DNA of 64,000 bases from Xiphias gladius (taxonomy: Eukaryota > Chordata > Actinopteri > Istiophoriformes > Xiphiidae): positions 31,617,005 to 31,681,004 of the forward strand of contig NC_053414.1 of assembly GCF_016859285.1 (NCBI RefSeq), given 5' to 3'. Position 1 is the stretch's first letter; every line of letters begins with the position of its first letter. The translations under genes were made by a program, and so were the position numbers. Below the pieces are notes generated by a model. The model saw only the letters and a list, made by a program, of their open reading frames with translations. It did no database searches and was not told where the DNA came from. Shown one piece after another: positions 35,421-48,129 of the stretch.

Positions 35421-37389
35421 ACAGGCTTGTGAAATACATATATAAATATGTAGAGATGCTGGCATACACAAGTCTGGCCAAGTCTAGCAGCAGTCCAGGA
35501 GCTTGGTCAGCAATCTTTAATAATGTCCACAGGAGTAAAGGCAGACATGTAGATTAAATCCTGTTTCCAGTATGAATAGAAAGCAAATTATCAATTTGTA
35601 AAGTTGTGGTTATAGTTTAATGTACACACAACTTATGGAAATCACTGACGACCTGTTCAGCACTTAAACACTAACTCTGCCTTTCTTGTAACACTGGCTG
35701 AGATTGCGCAGTGCACATGTCAAATGACGTAACAGTCCTTTCATTTAATGATCACCTTGGACTTACCGAAGGAGAGTCAGAGCAGGGAAATTTGGACAAA
35801 AATCATCATAAAATCTGTAACTGAACTGTGTAAATAACAGTTAGAATATAACATTACAAAATGATATAAATAAATTTATATTTCATGTATTGTTCCACAA
35901 ATCATCATAGTTAATTTAACCTCTGTTCACTACATGACTTGTGAAGTGTGACACAGACCATGTGTATCTCCAAATGGACTTTGTTGGGTCAGTCCCAGTC
36001 AAAAGTTCCGTGGCGGTTTTTATTCCCTGCAGATAGTCTGTGTAATTCTAATCTTATTCTCATTAAGAAGAGGAGATTGGTACGTGTGGAAGTTCTGCCA
36101 TATTTGTAGTGTTTTTGCATGAATAAATAATTTTCATGCAGACTCCGAAATGTCATATACTTAGACTTTTTCATGACTTTTGATTAATGTCATTCCTAAA
36201 ACCATCTGATAGGTTTATTACCACCAACAAATGGACTAGTGTGGCAGTAGACTCTGGTAAATTGTGGGTATACAGTAGATGTAATACAGGGAGGGGTCGC
36301 AGCATCTCATACAAACAATGATAATCGTTTGACATCTAACTTAAAAGTACTATTTTTCTACTCAGCTTTCCAAGTTAGCTTCTCAGTAGTGTTCAGAGTT
36401 TGGACTTGACTTGTGACTTGTTAGATGAACTTCTTTGTTAATGGAATTGAAGTGAGTTAATGAGAGTTAGACAGGCATTTAATTACGCTACATCACCTGT
36501 GTCTTTTGTAATGTAGATGTTTTGCTGCAGAGTTCTGTGCCATTTGACAGTTATCATTTTTGACATTAAAAAATATTAACTCCCAGGCTTAGTTTGTTTG
36601 AATGCTGGTTTATAAATGGTTATGTAAGACAGACATGAACACATACTCCATTAATTTGTTTGTATTAGTTGTAGTACATTTAATTTGACTTTACTGGGCA
36701 CAGCTGTAACTACAAACATACTCCAAAACAATTTATTGAGCCAAAAAATAACCAATCAGTACATTTAAACCATATGCATATGATCGTGTTTTGTTTAAAG
36801 TGTGTTTAGTACAAAATTACACAACCCCTCATTTCTACTGCAAAGACAATCAACAGGGACATAGAAAAGTGTGAGTTATAAAAGCCATTAGATGTGAGTC
36901 GGTCGCCTTCCACCCAGTGCAGTGAGTTGTTAGCACTTTGACATTTTTGGCTTTTAGTCAAAAATTTGTATTTAGATACCTTAAATTAGATACCTAATTT
37001 GTGTTGTTTCATAAGAAAACCTTTCTTTGCTTTTAACAAAGCAGCCAGTCAAAAAATGAACAAAATTCTCATTTAAAACAGGAAGAAACTGGTTTATTGA
37101 TTTAAATCGGGAACTATCTGATCAGAGGATCAGAAGTACACAGATTACAGATCTGAGAAGATACTTTACATCTTTTCAGTACTTTCAGTGCTTTGGACCC
37201 ATTTCACTCAGTACCAAATAAGTACTGAGGCTTGATTCCCATCCAAAGAATCTGAAGCAATAAGTAGACTAATCAAAAATACTGAGCATTCAGCTCAGCA
37301 TGTAATGTCTTTGTGAATAGCTTTAGATAATTCCAGGCTAAAGCCTTACTGCTGTAGCTGACTGACCCAGGTGTGTGTGTTGGTTTCAG
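35421..37389. other. Intergenic/intronic sequence, no gene seen
   Basis: AT-rich sequence expected to hold gstt exon 1 (theta-class N-terminus of the xLYLDLxSQPCR type), but I could not find that motif on the plus strand. No repeats of note. Confidence 0.4.
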
Positions 37390-37714
37390 GTGAGCAGTAT
37401 GGAGAGGAGTTTGGGAAGATTAGCTTGAAAAGAAAAGTCCCTGCTCTGTGAGATGGAGACTTCTGTCTGGCTAAAAGGTGATCATTTAAACATTCAGACT
37501 AACGGGTCCTTTATAAAGTAATGTGTCCTGTGTGGTGGTTATTAGTGCTGTTTGCCTCTGCAGCATTGCCATCCTGCTTTATCTGGCTGAAAAGTTTAAG
37601 CCTCCAGACTTATGGTATCCGGCTGACCTCTAGCAGTGCGCTCGCATTAATGAGCATCAGTTATGGCAGCACATGGCCATCTGTCTGCATGGATCCAAGA
37701 TGTTCTGGCTCCAG
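37390..37714 (+). pseudogene. gstt theta-class GST, exons 2 and 3 with in-frame stops
   Basis: Exon 2 (37390-37477) encodes GEQYGEEFGKISLKRKVPAL, then a TGA stop (37449-37451), then DGDFCLAK. Exon 3 (37564-37714) encodes IAILLYLAEKFKPPDLWYPA, DL, then a TAG stop (37631-37633), then QCARINEHQLWQHMAICLHG and SKMFWLQ. Both exons keep AG and GT splice sites and the family phases. They cover the thioredoxin-like beta3-beta4-alpha3 part (KVPxLxDGDFxLxES, the glutathione-binding turn) and the start of the helical domain. The stops sit where Arg (CGA>TGA) and Gln (CAG>TAG) are expected, and the conserved Glu of LAES is Lys. Together with 42314-44308 this is one gene copy by order, strand and phase. 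No exon 1 was found. It is either a pseudogene or a nonsense-bearing allele. Confidence 0.85.
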
Positions 37715-38011
37715 GTATGGTCACTTACACCTGTCATGTTTGCCTGATTTTTAAAGTGTGAGCTTTTCCCTCCAGCTGCAAGGAAGTGAGGTCAGCTGGA
37801 GGGAAAACGCCAGGCCAGTGCTGGTCTGAGTTAGAGCTGTTGGCAGTTTTCCTGCTTCCATTGTTCTGCTGGTGTGTGCACTTGGGTCTGTCTGGGCTTG
37901 TCTTTCATCATTCAGAACCACTGCTCCCCATATACAGTGAAAGAGAAGATCTGTTACTAGAAATATGAAGCTCTAAACTGGTTTTCAAAGAAGTTTTTGT
38001 TGTATCATATT

Positions 38012-38776
38012 AGGGCTGTAGTCTCCTGGTTGACTGGTCGATCGATTGGCCAATATGCTCTCAATTGACCAAATTCTCATCAATTTGACAATCGCCATTG
38101 TTACTTTCATAAGGAGAAAAGCGCTACAGCAATAGCATTCCAGGATTAATCCATTACTTTCGACGTTCGGAGGGACACACTACCTGTAAAAGGTTTTCAC
38201 AACTTTGAAATCACCCAACCAAATGGAGACTGCTAGTTCTAACTTATTTAGCATTTAATGAACTTTTAATGAATTTTTAATGAACATTTACTCTGAGTCG
38301 GCTCCAAACTAACTGATACCATTTCATAGAAGTCATTGGTGTGGCTGCATTTTGTTCAAATAGATGACCAAACAGTCCAAGTGTAAACTTTGCAAACATC
38401 AGTTTGCATATGACAGCTCAACAACCAACATGGGAATCATTTAAAAACGGTAGGCTAACTTGTCTGCATTAGGATGCCCTGTCAACTTTCTTGTTTAACA
38501 TTTGAGGCTTTGAATGTGAACATATCAAGATTGGCATATTTCCATAAATTATGCTGAAAATACTGTCTTTTTATGTTTATTTATAATTCATTATAAGGCT
38601 ACCAGATAGAGTGCACCCAGTGCACTTTGGCCGATTTAATCTAGGGATAACCTTCAGATTTTTTTTCTGCCCAACCCCTCGATTGGTTGAAGAGTAGGCA
38701 CGATTTCAGTCAACCAAGATTTTCTTTGGTTGACTATATTAGTCAACCAATTGGTTGACTGCCATCATACAGCCCT
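38012..38776 (+). mobile_element. hAT-like DNA transposon remnant
   Basis: Bounded by inverted ends AGGGCTGTAGTCTCC..GGTTGACTGG (left) and CCAATTGGTTGACTGCCATCATACAGCCCT (right), about 765 bp apart, flanked by AT-rich sequence that could be a target duplication. Inside, at about 38376-38445, the plus strand reads SKCKLCKHQFAYDSSTTNMG, the start of a BED-type zinc finger of hAT transposases, then hits a stop. It is a non-autonomous, internally deleted copy within gstt intron 3. Confidence 0.7.
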
Positions 38777-39739
38777 ATATTATATTTCATTCTCTTTTCA
38801 CATTGTATCAGTGTGGCATTAACTGAGATTACTGCTTTCTGTAAACGACCTAAAAGCAAAGGACAGAGATAATTCCCTCAGAGTTTTATATGGAACACGG
38901 AGAAATGCCCCAGTATACAAGAATTCAACATTATCCAGCTTTCTGTTGGCCTGTTTCTGTGCCTCCAGCTGCTCCCTGTTTCTGTTCAATCTTACACAAA
39001 CCACATCAGCAGGAACAGGAAGACAAGTAGCATCAATACAAGCCATTCTTTGTATGACCAGTGTTAGACTTTGGTTTCAGCAGGTAGATAATTTTACATA
39101 ATTTAAACAACAACCCTTTTTGGTTTGTGGCCAGTGATCACAGCTTGTGTCAGTCTATGATTTAGGAGCAATAGCACCAATGAGGGATTGTTTCTTCAAA
39201 ATATCTCACCAGAAAGTCTGAAAAAAATATATGAGTATGTGTAAAAGAGTTATTGTTTTCTTCTTTCCTGTCCTTTCCTTACAGTCCTATTTGCTGGAGC
39301 AGCCCATTTCTCTCAAGCTTAAAATTCACTTGAATGTATATTAATGCCTAACGAGGCTTCAAATGAATATTCTGTGATGTATTTTATTTGATACTGACTT
39401 TGTCTAAACACATAGGCCTATACTCTAAAACTAATTTTTCCAGTTTGGAAATAATTAGAGAGATGTAGAAGGAAAAAGTAAGAGAGCAAGGGAGGGAAAC
39501 AGTTTTCCTGCTGCTACATCTCCATCTCTTCATCTTTTTGTCTGACAAACATCATCATCACAGCTGACATGTGGTCAGCAGAGGGACAGTCAATCCGTTA
39601 TTCTGCTGAGTTTCAGTCCATTTGCTCTGTGTTGTAATGCAGTTGAATTCATGATTTCGTTCTCATTTACAGATTTTTCTGTTTCTGTTGTCAGACAATT
39701 AACAAGGGTGAAATGCTAATTTGATCTGAGGTCATACAC
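38777..39739. other. gstt intron 3, no recognised feature
   Basis: A 75-codon minus-strand open frame (38819-39046, ..LNRNREQLEAQKQANRKLDN..) has helix-like composition, but I recognise no family and see no splice sites that would make it an exon. Confidence 0.35.
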
Positions 39740-40135
39740 ACTACCTGTTAAATTGGCAATCTTTGGTGATTCCCGAGGATTTGGGGCTAAAACAGTAAAG
39801 GCACAATCACCTTTTGTTTGGCAGTTGGAGCAGTGGATGGGTAATAGGCCAAGATTTGAGGATCAGAGTGGTTGAGAAGTGAAATAAGGAACAAGGAGAT
39901 CAGAAATTTAACTGGGGGCAAGATCATACAGTGCCTTATATGTAATCAACAGAAACTTGTAGTGTATTCTTAATTTTATAAGAAGCCAGTGGAGGGATGC
40001 AAGAACAGGGGTAATGTGGGACCGGTGGCTGGTTCTAGTTAACAGCCTGTCAGCTGTTTTTTGTATTTGCATTAAACTGCACATGATTTAGAGGGTCTTG
40101 ACTTAGGCACGTTAAAATGGAATTTATGATAACCA
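39740..40135 (-). mobile_element. L2-like LINE 3' fragment, minus strand
   Basis: Contains GGCAAGATCATACAGTGCCTTATATGTAATCAACAG and AAGAAGCCAGTGGAGGGATGCAAGAACAGG, the complement of a LINE C-terminal/3' region. It is related to 31800-32050 (GCAGTAGCCAATGCAGGGATGC..). It is 5'-truncated with no open frame. Confidence 0.6.
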
Positions 40136-40750
40136 AGAACGGAGAAAATGAAAGTGTGAATTAATTATTTTTCAGAACCGAGTGTCTGTGGTGAAATTTC
40201 TGGGAAAAATGCTGTACTAAGTTACTGCTAATGAGAACTGAGCATTTCCTACTGCTGCAGCTTCACATTAAAAGTATTTAACTGGCAAAACGGAAGTTTA
40301 CTTTTAATGTGAAGTAGTCAGAAAATGCAATGTGTTTGTAAGTGACCTCAGCACATACCTCTATTGATCATTAAAAATGTGTCTATAAAACAAGACTGAC
40401 AACAAAACTGTCATTTTGGGCATTTTTGGACAGTGGATTAGTTTGAAATATTGCAGGGAGTAATGGAACAAGAAGGAGCAGCCACAGTGAGCTGTTAGAT
40501 GAAGAGCTAAAGGCGACAGGTTTCACACCTCCAACTTCTCAGCGAGGTAACTAACGCATTTCACTGTGCCCTGCTGTTCACAGACACATGCTGTGTGCAG
40601 CATAAAATCAGATCACAGAATAATGGAAAAAGGCCAATTAGTAGTACTATTAAACTGCAATTATTTACCACCAGTAACTACAGATGTCGCCAAATCAACA
40701 AGGGCTGACAGCCTCGAGATTGACACGTTAACCTGTGGTCATTCCCCAAG

Positions 40751-40753
<3 letters not shown>

Positions 40754-40812
<59 letters not shown>
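40754..40812. repeat. (AT)n microsatellite
   Basis: About 29 uninterrupted TA units, flanked by unique sequence, in gstt intron 3. Confidence 0.95.
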
Positions 40813-40814
<2 letters not shown>

Positions 40815-41309
40815 GCAAATCTGTATTTAAAACCAGGGGTGTACAACACAAACAAATGTCACTCCACTTCTACCAAACTTCAGTGGACACTGGAACAATG
40901 ACAGAGCCATAAGTCAACTGGATCCTGGTGACATCAAGTGTTAGATGATGAGGTTAAAATGATTGTTGCCCAGCCCTCCTGGGTTGTATTTCACTTTCTC
41001 ACCTCGACCTTAATGCAGGAACCTTTTTTTTAATTATATATGCCCTATTTAAAGTTTCTGAAATCAGAATATGATGTTTACATGTGCAAATACAACACAG
41101 AAAAACTGTAAAACCGAAAAAACGATCATAACTGGGACAGAGCCATAAGTCAGTGTGAAAATAAACACTCTTTGCCTTACAAACTTAATTGTCACGTCAG
41201 GGTTTTTGGATGTTTATTTTAGAACAGTAGTTAATTAAAATGGTAAAGGTGCACTGCAGTGATGTAATAGTGTACTTACATTAGGTTGGGAGTTTCACAA
41301 GAGACAGAA

Positions 41310-41510
41310 AAAAGAGGTCAAAGTCATTAGGGAACCGTGATGTATACATCATAAGTGCAACATCCAAGGTTCGACTCCTGTCCCCAAAGACCTTTGTTGC
41401 ATGTCAGCTCACCCTCTCTCTTCACACATTTCCTGTTGCTCTCTGCACTGACTAACTGACTGAATAAAGGCAAAATGCCAAAAAAATAATCTTGAAAAAA
41501 TCTAAGCATC
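41310..41510 (+). repeat. tRNA-derived SINE
   Basis: The head has GGTTCGACTCCTGTC, a good B box, after a weak A-box region. The body is CTTTGTTGCATGTCAGCTCACCC..TTTCCTGTTGCTCTCTGC and the tail is TGAATAAAGGCAAAATGCCAAAAAAATAATC. This is a very common fish SINE tail. Confidence 0.7.
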
Positions 41511-42313
41511 AGATGCCAACATATCCTGACTTTTAGTCCCTAATATGGGTCAATCTTCACAAATACTGCATCTTACATTTCACATGATGCAACTCAATAG
41601 CAGCTTTTTTATTATAGCTTCCCTGTCCATATCTTTCAAACTCCTCACCTTCACTCTGTAACAAACCATCCATTATAAATTTGTCGTCTTCAAGCCAAAA
41701 CTGAGATAACCGTGTTGACATCACTATGACATCATCAGGGTTATTTTGTCAGACTTGATAAAGCTCCGCCAGAGCGACAGAAGATATTATATCACTGCTT
41801 TCACAGGCTGAGTTGTAAATTTCTAGTTTGAACTCAAAGTGTGAAATTGGTGGAGTGGCCCTTTGAGATAGATATAATATGTGTTGCTCATGAGTAGAAA
41901 ATGCAACATTGCATGTAAAAATGGTCAACTCTTGTGTCTCAGTGAGCCTGTGAAGAAAGAGTGGCACTTTGAAAGCTTGTGACTGATCACTGGCACTAAA
42001 ATGAGTGTGAGGAAAGAGTTAACCTTCCTCCTGCAACACAGCAGTACAAGAGAAAACAATAAGATCATGTGCTCACAAGCTGAACATTCTGAACTCGGTT
42101 TTTTCTCAGGCTGTTTTGGGAAGCGACAGGTTAAATGCTGCATTTTTTCTGCTTTCCACTCTTCATCACATGATCTGCTCAGTCTTTGTATAAGTGTTCA
42201 TCTCCTCCTGAAAACATAATTTTGTATCAAGAACAAGCTCACTGACAGATAATGTGTTATTTCATCTGCACTTCCTGGAGATCAGACTCGAGATCTTTGT
42301 GTTTGTGCTATAG

Positions 42314-44308
42314 CTTTTGATTCCCAAGGTGCTGGGTGTGGATGTCCTGCAGGACAAGATGGATGTAGCCTTGCAGGACCTGAATGGTTACCTGAAACTC
42401 ATGGAAGAAAAGTTTGTCCAGGACAGGCCCTTCATTGCAGGCGATCACATCTCATTGGTCGACCTAGTCGCCATTGTTGAGGTCATGCAGGTGAGCATTG
42501 AGAATGCTCCAAGTTTAGAGGACCAAAACAATAATTTTTCAATAACTTATGTTGGGAAATATAAACATGTTTATTCTAAGAAAAATATTTTTTTCATTTA
42601 ACAATTTCTCAAAGGTAAAATGTTCTCTAAACACAAGAAGCCACTTAACAACTTTTCCTAAATAAAAGTCTAAAACATTTTGTCTTTAAAGCTGCATTAA
42701 TATATAGTAGAAATGAGCTGTAACCATAACACTGACATAATATCACCTTATAAAGTTGTTACAGTGAATTTGAGAACAGTTGTTTATTTCCACACCCAAA
42801 CGTTTTCTCTGAAAACAGCTGCTGCTGCAACTGGAAACAAGGCTAATGAGAGCCATGACTATAAACCAAAATAGTAAAGTTGTTGTGGTAAAATCAAAAC
42901 AATGAGCTTCATATATCTGAGGAAAACTGCCGAGTCAGGCCATGATTGTCTCTGAGTTCATCACCACCAGCAACACCTGGTACATACTGTACAAGTAGTC
43001 ACGTGATCCATTGTGAATATTAGCTTAAATCAGAAGAATCAGTAAAAAGATAATGGACCTGAACAGACAACATTCATTACTTGACACTTGGTCAGTACTG
43101 CAAAGTACTGAGGTTCAGTAGTCAGCCCAGCAGTCTTTCCTGTGGGTAAGGTTAAGGTACTTTCTCTTCCACTCTGTCTGCACTCTTAATCAACCCTTCA
43201 CTAAACTACACCCTCCATACTTATTACCAAAATGCCTGTTAAGCTTGTCCCTGTCACACAGGGATACAGTTTACAGTGACACCTGTAAGTTGTACAGTTG
43301 AAGATTTACCATCCAAATCTATAGTCATTTTTTAAAATGGCTCTTTGAGTTGACATGTCTAGGTGATGACAGTTGGTTTGTCAGCTGAAATGAAAACTTT
43401 CATTGTCACAGATTTAATCAGCTAGCAAGCTAATTAATGTTAGCTCCATGATTTGGTTGAGAACTATGTGACTGACTTTTTAAAATTTAACACACACTGC
43501 TATCATGTCCCCAGTTCTTCTTTCATTCTGCATGGATGACGTTTCCACTACCCATGGTCCTCCTCAGGTGAGGGTTAGGGTTGCTGTTGTCAGATACATG
43601 CAGCAGCTACCTGTCCCTGTAGAAGACATGGAAATAAAGGAGCAGCATTGTTCTTGTTTTGCAGGTTATAGCTGGTAAGCTCTAGTACTACAGTACAATA
43701 TAGTGAGGAAGACTGTTAGGAATAGAATAGAATAGAACACAAACATAACTTTGTTTGAATACTAACTATATTGGACAAGAAACAGGCTAGATTTATTCTT
43801 CATGGTTCATATGTTGTGTGTTTAATTTTGACAAGAAGAAAGGCTTGTAGGATGAGGCCTAATGTAACACAATCTCTGGTAATGACTTAGTTTGGTCGGC
43901 TACAGTGTTAATTACCCAATGTTAGCCCAAAACACATGAAGTGATAGCAATAACTGCATGAAGCGTAAAAAAACAGATTGAAATGACACAGCATTCCTTG
44001 TCAACACATTGATAAGGAATGAAGTGGGTCAGTAAGCAGAGGGGCTAGCTGAAAAGTGGCATTTTCCACATTAACAGGCCTTCTTCTCCTCCCCTCTATC
44101 CTACTGACAGCCTGTGAGCTCTGGCCTGGACGTGTTTGAGGAGAGACCCAAGCTGAGCGCATGGTGGGACAGAGTCCAGGCTGTCATTGGAAAGGACCTG
44201 TTCAACAATGCCCACCAGACCATCCTGGAAGCCCAGGAGAGTGCGACACTGATGGATGCCAGCAAGATGCTGTTCTTCGAGCCCAAGATCCTCAAATTAT
44301 TCATGTGA
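42314..44308 (+). CDS. gstt theta-class GST, exons 4 and 5 (intact C-terminal half)
   Basis: Exon 4 (42314-42490) encodes LLIPKVLGVDVLQDKMDVAL, QDLNGYLKLMEEKFVQDRPF, IAGDHISLVDLVAIVEVMQ. Exon 5 (44111-44308) encodes PVSSGLDVFEERPKLSAWWD.. and ends KILKLFM with a TGA at 44306-44308. Both are in phase 0 with good AG and GT sites and no internal stop. They form the all-helical C-terminal domain of a theta-class glutathione S-transferase: the F-IAGDxISLVDL segment is the GST N-capping/hydrophobic staple region, and RPKLSAWWDRV is the conserved last helix. Exon 3 at 37714 ends in phase 0 (..MFWLQ) and would join exactly. Because exons 2 and 3 carry stops, a full enzyme cannot be made from this copy unless those exons are replaced or skipped. 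Best match by order is gstt1; the exact paralogue is undecided. Confidence 0.85.
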
Positions 44309-46010
44309 AGAGGAGAACACTAGTTCTGTATAAACTAAATTTGTTAGGTTTCTGGTACTTTATAATCCAGCCTGTGATTACAGTGGAGGTTAGTTGTATA
44401 AATCAGGTACCAATATTGAATGACACAAGACTATGGGGAACAATCGGGTATTTTATAGGAAAGGAGAAATAAATGATACTCTAAGTATTTCTGTAAATAC
44501 TAGTTACCTAAAGGTACATTACTGTGAAACAAAGCTGAAATTTGGGGAAAATTATGTTAATGGAATTTTTCTTATTCTGTCGTTCAAGAGCAAACAGTCA
44601 CACATTATATTAAAGCCCGCATACTTTATTCCACTATAGCTACATTTAAGTACTAGTAGGAAACAGTATTTTATTGGTACCTGATTAATACAAGCTGTAT
44701 TATAATGTTACCAAGTTCCCTTTTGAACACAGAGACAACACAGCCAATACACATATCATGATACCAACACAGTCAATACACGTATCATGATACATCTCTG
44801 TTGTTACTTATAGAATGGATATTACAAAATGTGCATTCCCAGTGTCTTGTATGAAGACTTCCCATAGTTTGACAGTAAAAGCACCAGAATGTTTTCCATC
44901 AGTATGACAGCTTTTGATGTGAAGGACTGGGCAATTGAGGCAGACAAACAGTTGTGGAGTCAGTAGGACTGAATATGTAACGCAGAGGAATGTGAACTTT
45001 AAGATAACTGCTCTTCCGAGAGCTGCAGTATGTCTTGTGTCCACAACATCAGCCTGTTTCCTTAATGCGTCACTGTGGTCAAATGCACTTAATCCACTGT
45101 GCTTCATGTGATGAGACATGTTAACGCTTCTTCAAGCCTTAGGTTCATTGTGTGGCTCCTGCAGTGAGATCATGTGGATAATATAGTGAAATATGTTATG
45201 AAAAGGTTTGTAAGAATATAAAATGAAATACAAAAAATTGCAACAATAATATAACAACATGTAAAATATAAGATAACATGATATGTTATACATACAACAA
45301 GATTATTGTTTTAAAAAGGAACTAATTTGGGATCTGGTAATAATGAGATAATATGTCATAAAATCAAAATGTCTTGTTATAACGCCAAAAATTTCTCGTT
45401 AAAATGGAAAAGTTCATCGTTGGAAGAAGAAATTTATCGTTTTTGTCTTGTGACAGTGATACACTGCCGTAAGCTAGTTTTTCAAATGAAAAGATGTAGT
45501 TGGATAGTTTATGGGAAAACGATCTCCATCATTTTCCAGATATGTTAAACACAGGGATCCCTATAGTCTGCATTATGTACTGTCTCTGTTACATGCAGGC
45601 CCAGTTGTGGTTCTTTAAGTGTTATCCCAGTACCTGGCACCTGGTGGTAACCTGTGAATATGGCACTGCAAGACATTTGTTTTCTCTGAACATTTTTACA
45701 TATATATAATCATAAAGAGATGAGTGTAAATAATGACAAAGCGTTAAAAAACTTGTGTACAGTACCATTTGTCTTGCCTTTGATTTTATCACTTCTGTAT
45801 TAACTTCTTGCCATCTGAGATCTGAACTGCTGCTTTGTTGTTGAAGACTTGGACCATGTAAAGGACTAACATGCAGAAATATTGAAACAGCTATACATTT
45901 TAAGGCGTCATTTTCCACTTTCTTTAATTTGAAAAGAAATCCACCGTCAAATTTTTATTCTTTTGCAACACTGGAAAAAAATGCATGTGTATATTTTGAT
46001 TTCTTTTTAA
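44309..46010. other. Intergenic sequence after gstt
   Basis: AT-rich and without genes. It includes the 29-bp near-perfect tandem pair at about 44739-44791. An AATAAA at about 44468-44473 lies 160 bases after the gstt stop and may be its poly(A) signal. Confidence 0.4.
44739..44791. repeat. Short tandem duplication (two ~29-bp units)
   Basis: ACACAGCCAATACACATATC plus ATGATACCA, followed by ACACAGTCAATACACGTATC plus ATGATACA. Two differences in 28 bases indicate a fairly recent duplication. Confidence 0.8.
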
Positions 46011-46029
46011 AATGCAGTCTAATGTGAGT

Positions 46030-47850
46030 ACTTGTCTATTACTTCTAGTATTTTCAGTCATCACAATAAGGTGATCATTTGTCAAACAGCCACAGCTACC
46101 ATCTCACCGGCAGCTGTTGGCTTCACCAGAGGTGCCACGGATACAGATTTAGAGAGGTATCCTCCAAAACTCATTTCAGCTGTTTGTATTCGCGATTTCA
46201 ATCATTCGGTCATTACTCATGACCATAGCTGAGCGTCAGAACTAAGAATGACTGGTAAATCGAAAGCTTTGCCTTTCAGCTTGGCTCCCTCTTTACCAAA
46301 ATGGTCTGGTAAAACACCCGCTTTACTGCTGACGCAGCACCAATTCACCTGTTAATCTCCATCACATCTCCACGCTCAACTCTATCCTACCCTCACTAGT
46401 GAACAAGACCCCAAGATACATAAACTCTGTACCACGGGGCAGAAACTTCGTCCAGACCCGAATGGAGCAATCCACCATTTCCGGCAGAGAACCATGGCCT
46501 CAGACTTGGCGGTGCTGACCCTCATCCCAGCTGCCTCACACCTGCTACTGCAAACAGCCCCAGTGTATGCTGAAGGTCAGGGTCTGATGAAGCCACCAAA
46601 ACCAAATCATCTGCAAATTGCAGAGATGCAATTCCGAGGCCCCCAAACAGAAAATTATCTGCCCCCTGGCTACGCCTTGAAATCCTTTCCATGAAGATCA
46701 TAAACAGGATTGGAGATTAAGGACAACCGTGGTGGAGGTCAACACCACTCAAAATGTGTTTGAATTCCTGCCAAGAATATGGTCACAACCTTCAATCTAG
46801 TTATATAGGGACCAAATGGCTCATAGCACCAGCCAAGGAACTCCATATTCCCACAGTACCCCATACAAGATCACCCAAGGGACCCAGTTGTAGGCTTCTT
46901 CCAAGTCCACAATTCACATGTAGACTGGATGAGCAAACTCTGATGACCCCTCAAGTAGCCTTGCAAGGGTAAAGAGTTGGTCCACTGTTCCAGGGGCAGG
47001 AAGAAATCCGCATTGCCCCGTCCTGAATCTGAGGTTCGATGATCAGCCTACTTTCCAGCACCCTGGCATAAACTTTGCCCGGGAGGCTGAGCAGTGTGAT
47101 AGGCCGATAATTAGAGAACACTCTCCGGTCCCCCTTTTTAAAAATGGCAACCAACAGCTTGCCAGTCCATAGGCACTGTCCCCAACCTCCATACAACACT
47201 GAAGAGGCATGTCAGCCAGAGATCCCAACAATGTCCAGAGCCTTCAGCATCTCAGAGGGAATCTCAACCACTCCTGGTGCCTTGCCAGGACATGTTGGTC
47301 GGGTTCAGGAGTTCCTCAAAGTGTTCCCTCCACCACCGCCAGATGGTTTGCGAGAACTTCCTTGAAGCCAATTGAATGTCCTTCTCCATGGCCCTCCAAA
47401 CCCCTCCCACACCCAGGTTTTTGTGGCTGCAACTGCTGCAGCTGCAGCCCTTCTGACCTGCCAGAACTTGTCTGCTGCTTCAGAAGATCCCTGGGCCAGC
47501 CAGGCCCAAAAGGATTCCTTCATCAGCTTGAGGGCTTCCCTCACTACCGGTGTCCACTAGTGGGTTCTTGGGTTGCTGCCATGATAGGTAACCACGACCT
47601 TCCAACCACAACCCTAACAACCAACCCCCTTTGATTATGGCCAACTCAGATTGTATGTCCCCAAACTCCCCCGGGATGCATGCAAAATTCTTCCGGAGGT
47701 GGGCGTTAAAGACCTCACAGAAAGGGGCCTCTGCCAGAAATCCCCAGTTCACATTCACTACATGATTTGGTTGTGTCAGGTCTGTCTGGCCGCCTCCCCT
47801 GCCATCATTGATCTTAGATGTTCAGGTACCAAGTACACTAATGAATTACC
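46030..47850 (-). mobile_element. LINE reverse-transcriptase fragment, minus strand (I)
   Basis: The minus-strand frame at 46951-47199 reads LLVAIFKKGDRRVFSNYRPI, TLLSLPGKVYARVLESRL, the conserved 'KKGDRRxxxNYRxItLLSxPGKVYARVLExR' block of a non-LTR reverse transcriptase very common in fish. Left of it the complement of the C-terminal part is recognisable (..EAMVLCRKWW.., and a YLGVLFTSEGR-type segment near 46390-46440). Frameshifts and stops are frequent. Clade is not assigned with confidence. Confidence 0.8.
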
Positions 47851-48129
47851 TTAAACTACATGAGCATTGACATTCCCCAGAAGAACAATAGAGTCCCCAA
47901 GTTTTGCCCTTTCCAAGACCGCACCCATAGACTCCATGAAGGCCAGATCCTCTGAGCTGCTGTTGGGTGCGTAAGAATGAGCTTGTCATCAAATTTTGAA
48001 GAGATTGTTAAGGGCCATTTGACTCAGTCTTCAACGACACAGACATTATCCCTAAGTTCCAAGAGCTACATCATAACACCTACCTAAATTTTTAACTAAC
48101 TTCTCTAACACCGTTGCATTTGCCTCCTC

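Noticed and set aside
28871..37389. Search for gstt exon 1 (xLYLDLxSQPCR)
   Set aside because: No match was seen on the plus strand by eye. Absence is not proven without a computed translated search.
38819..39046. 75-codon minus-strand frame (..LNRNREQLEAQKQANRKLDN..)
   Set aside because: Looks helical, but no known family, no splice sites and no neighbouring exon.
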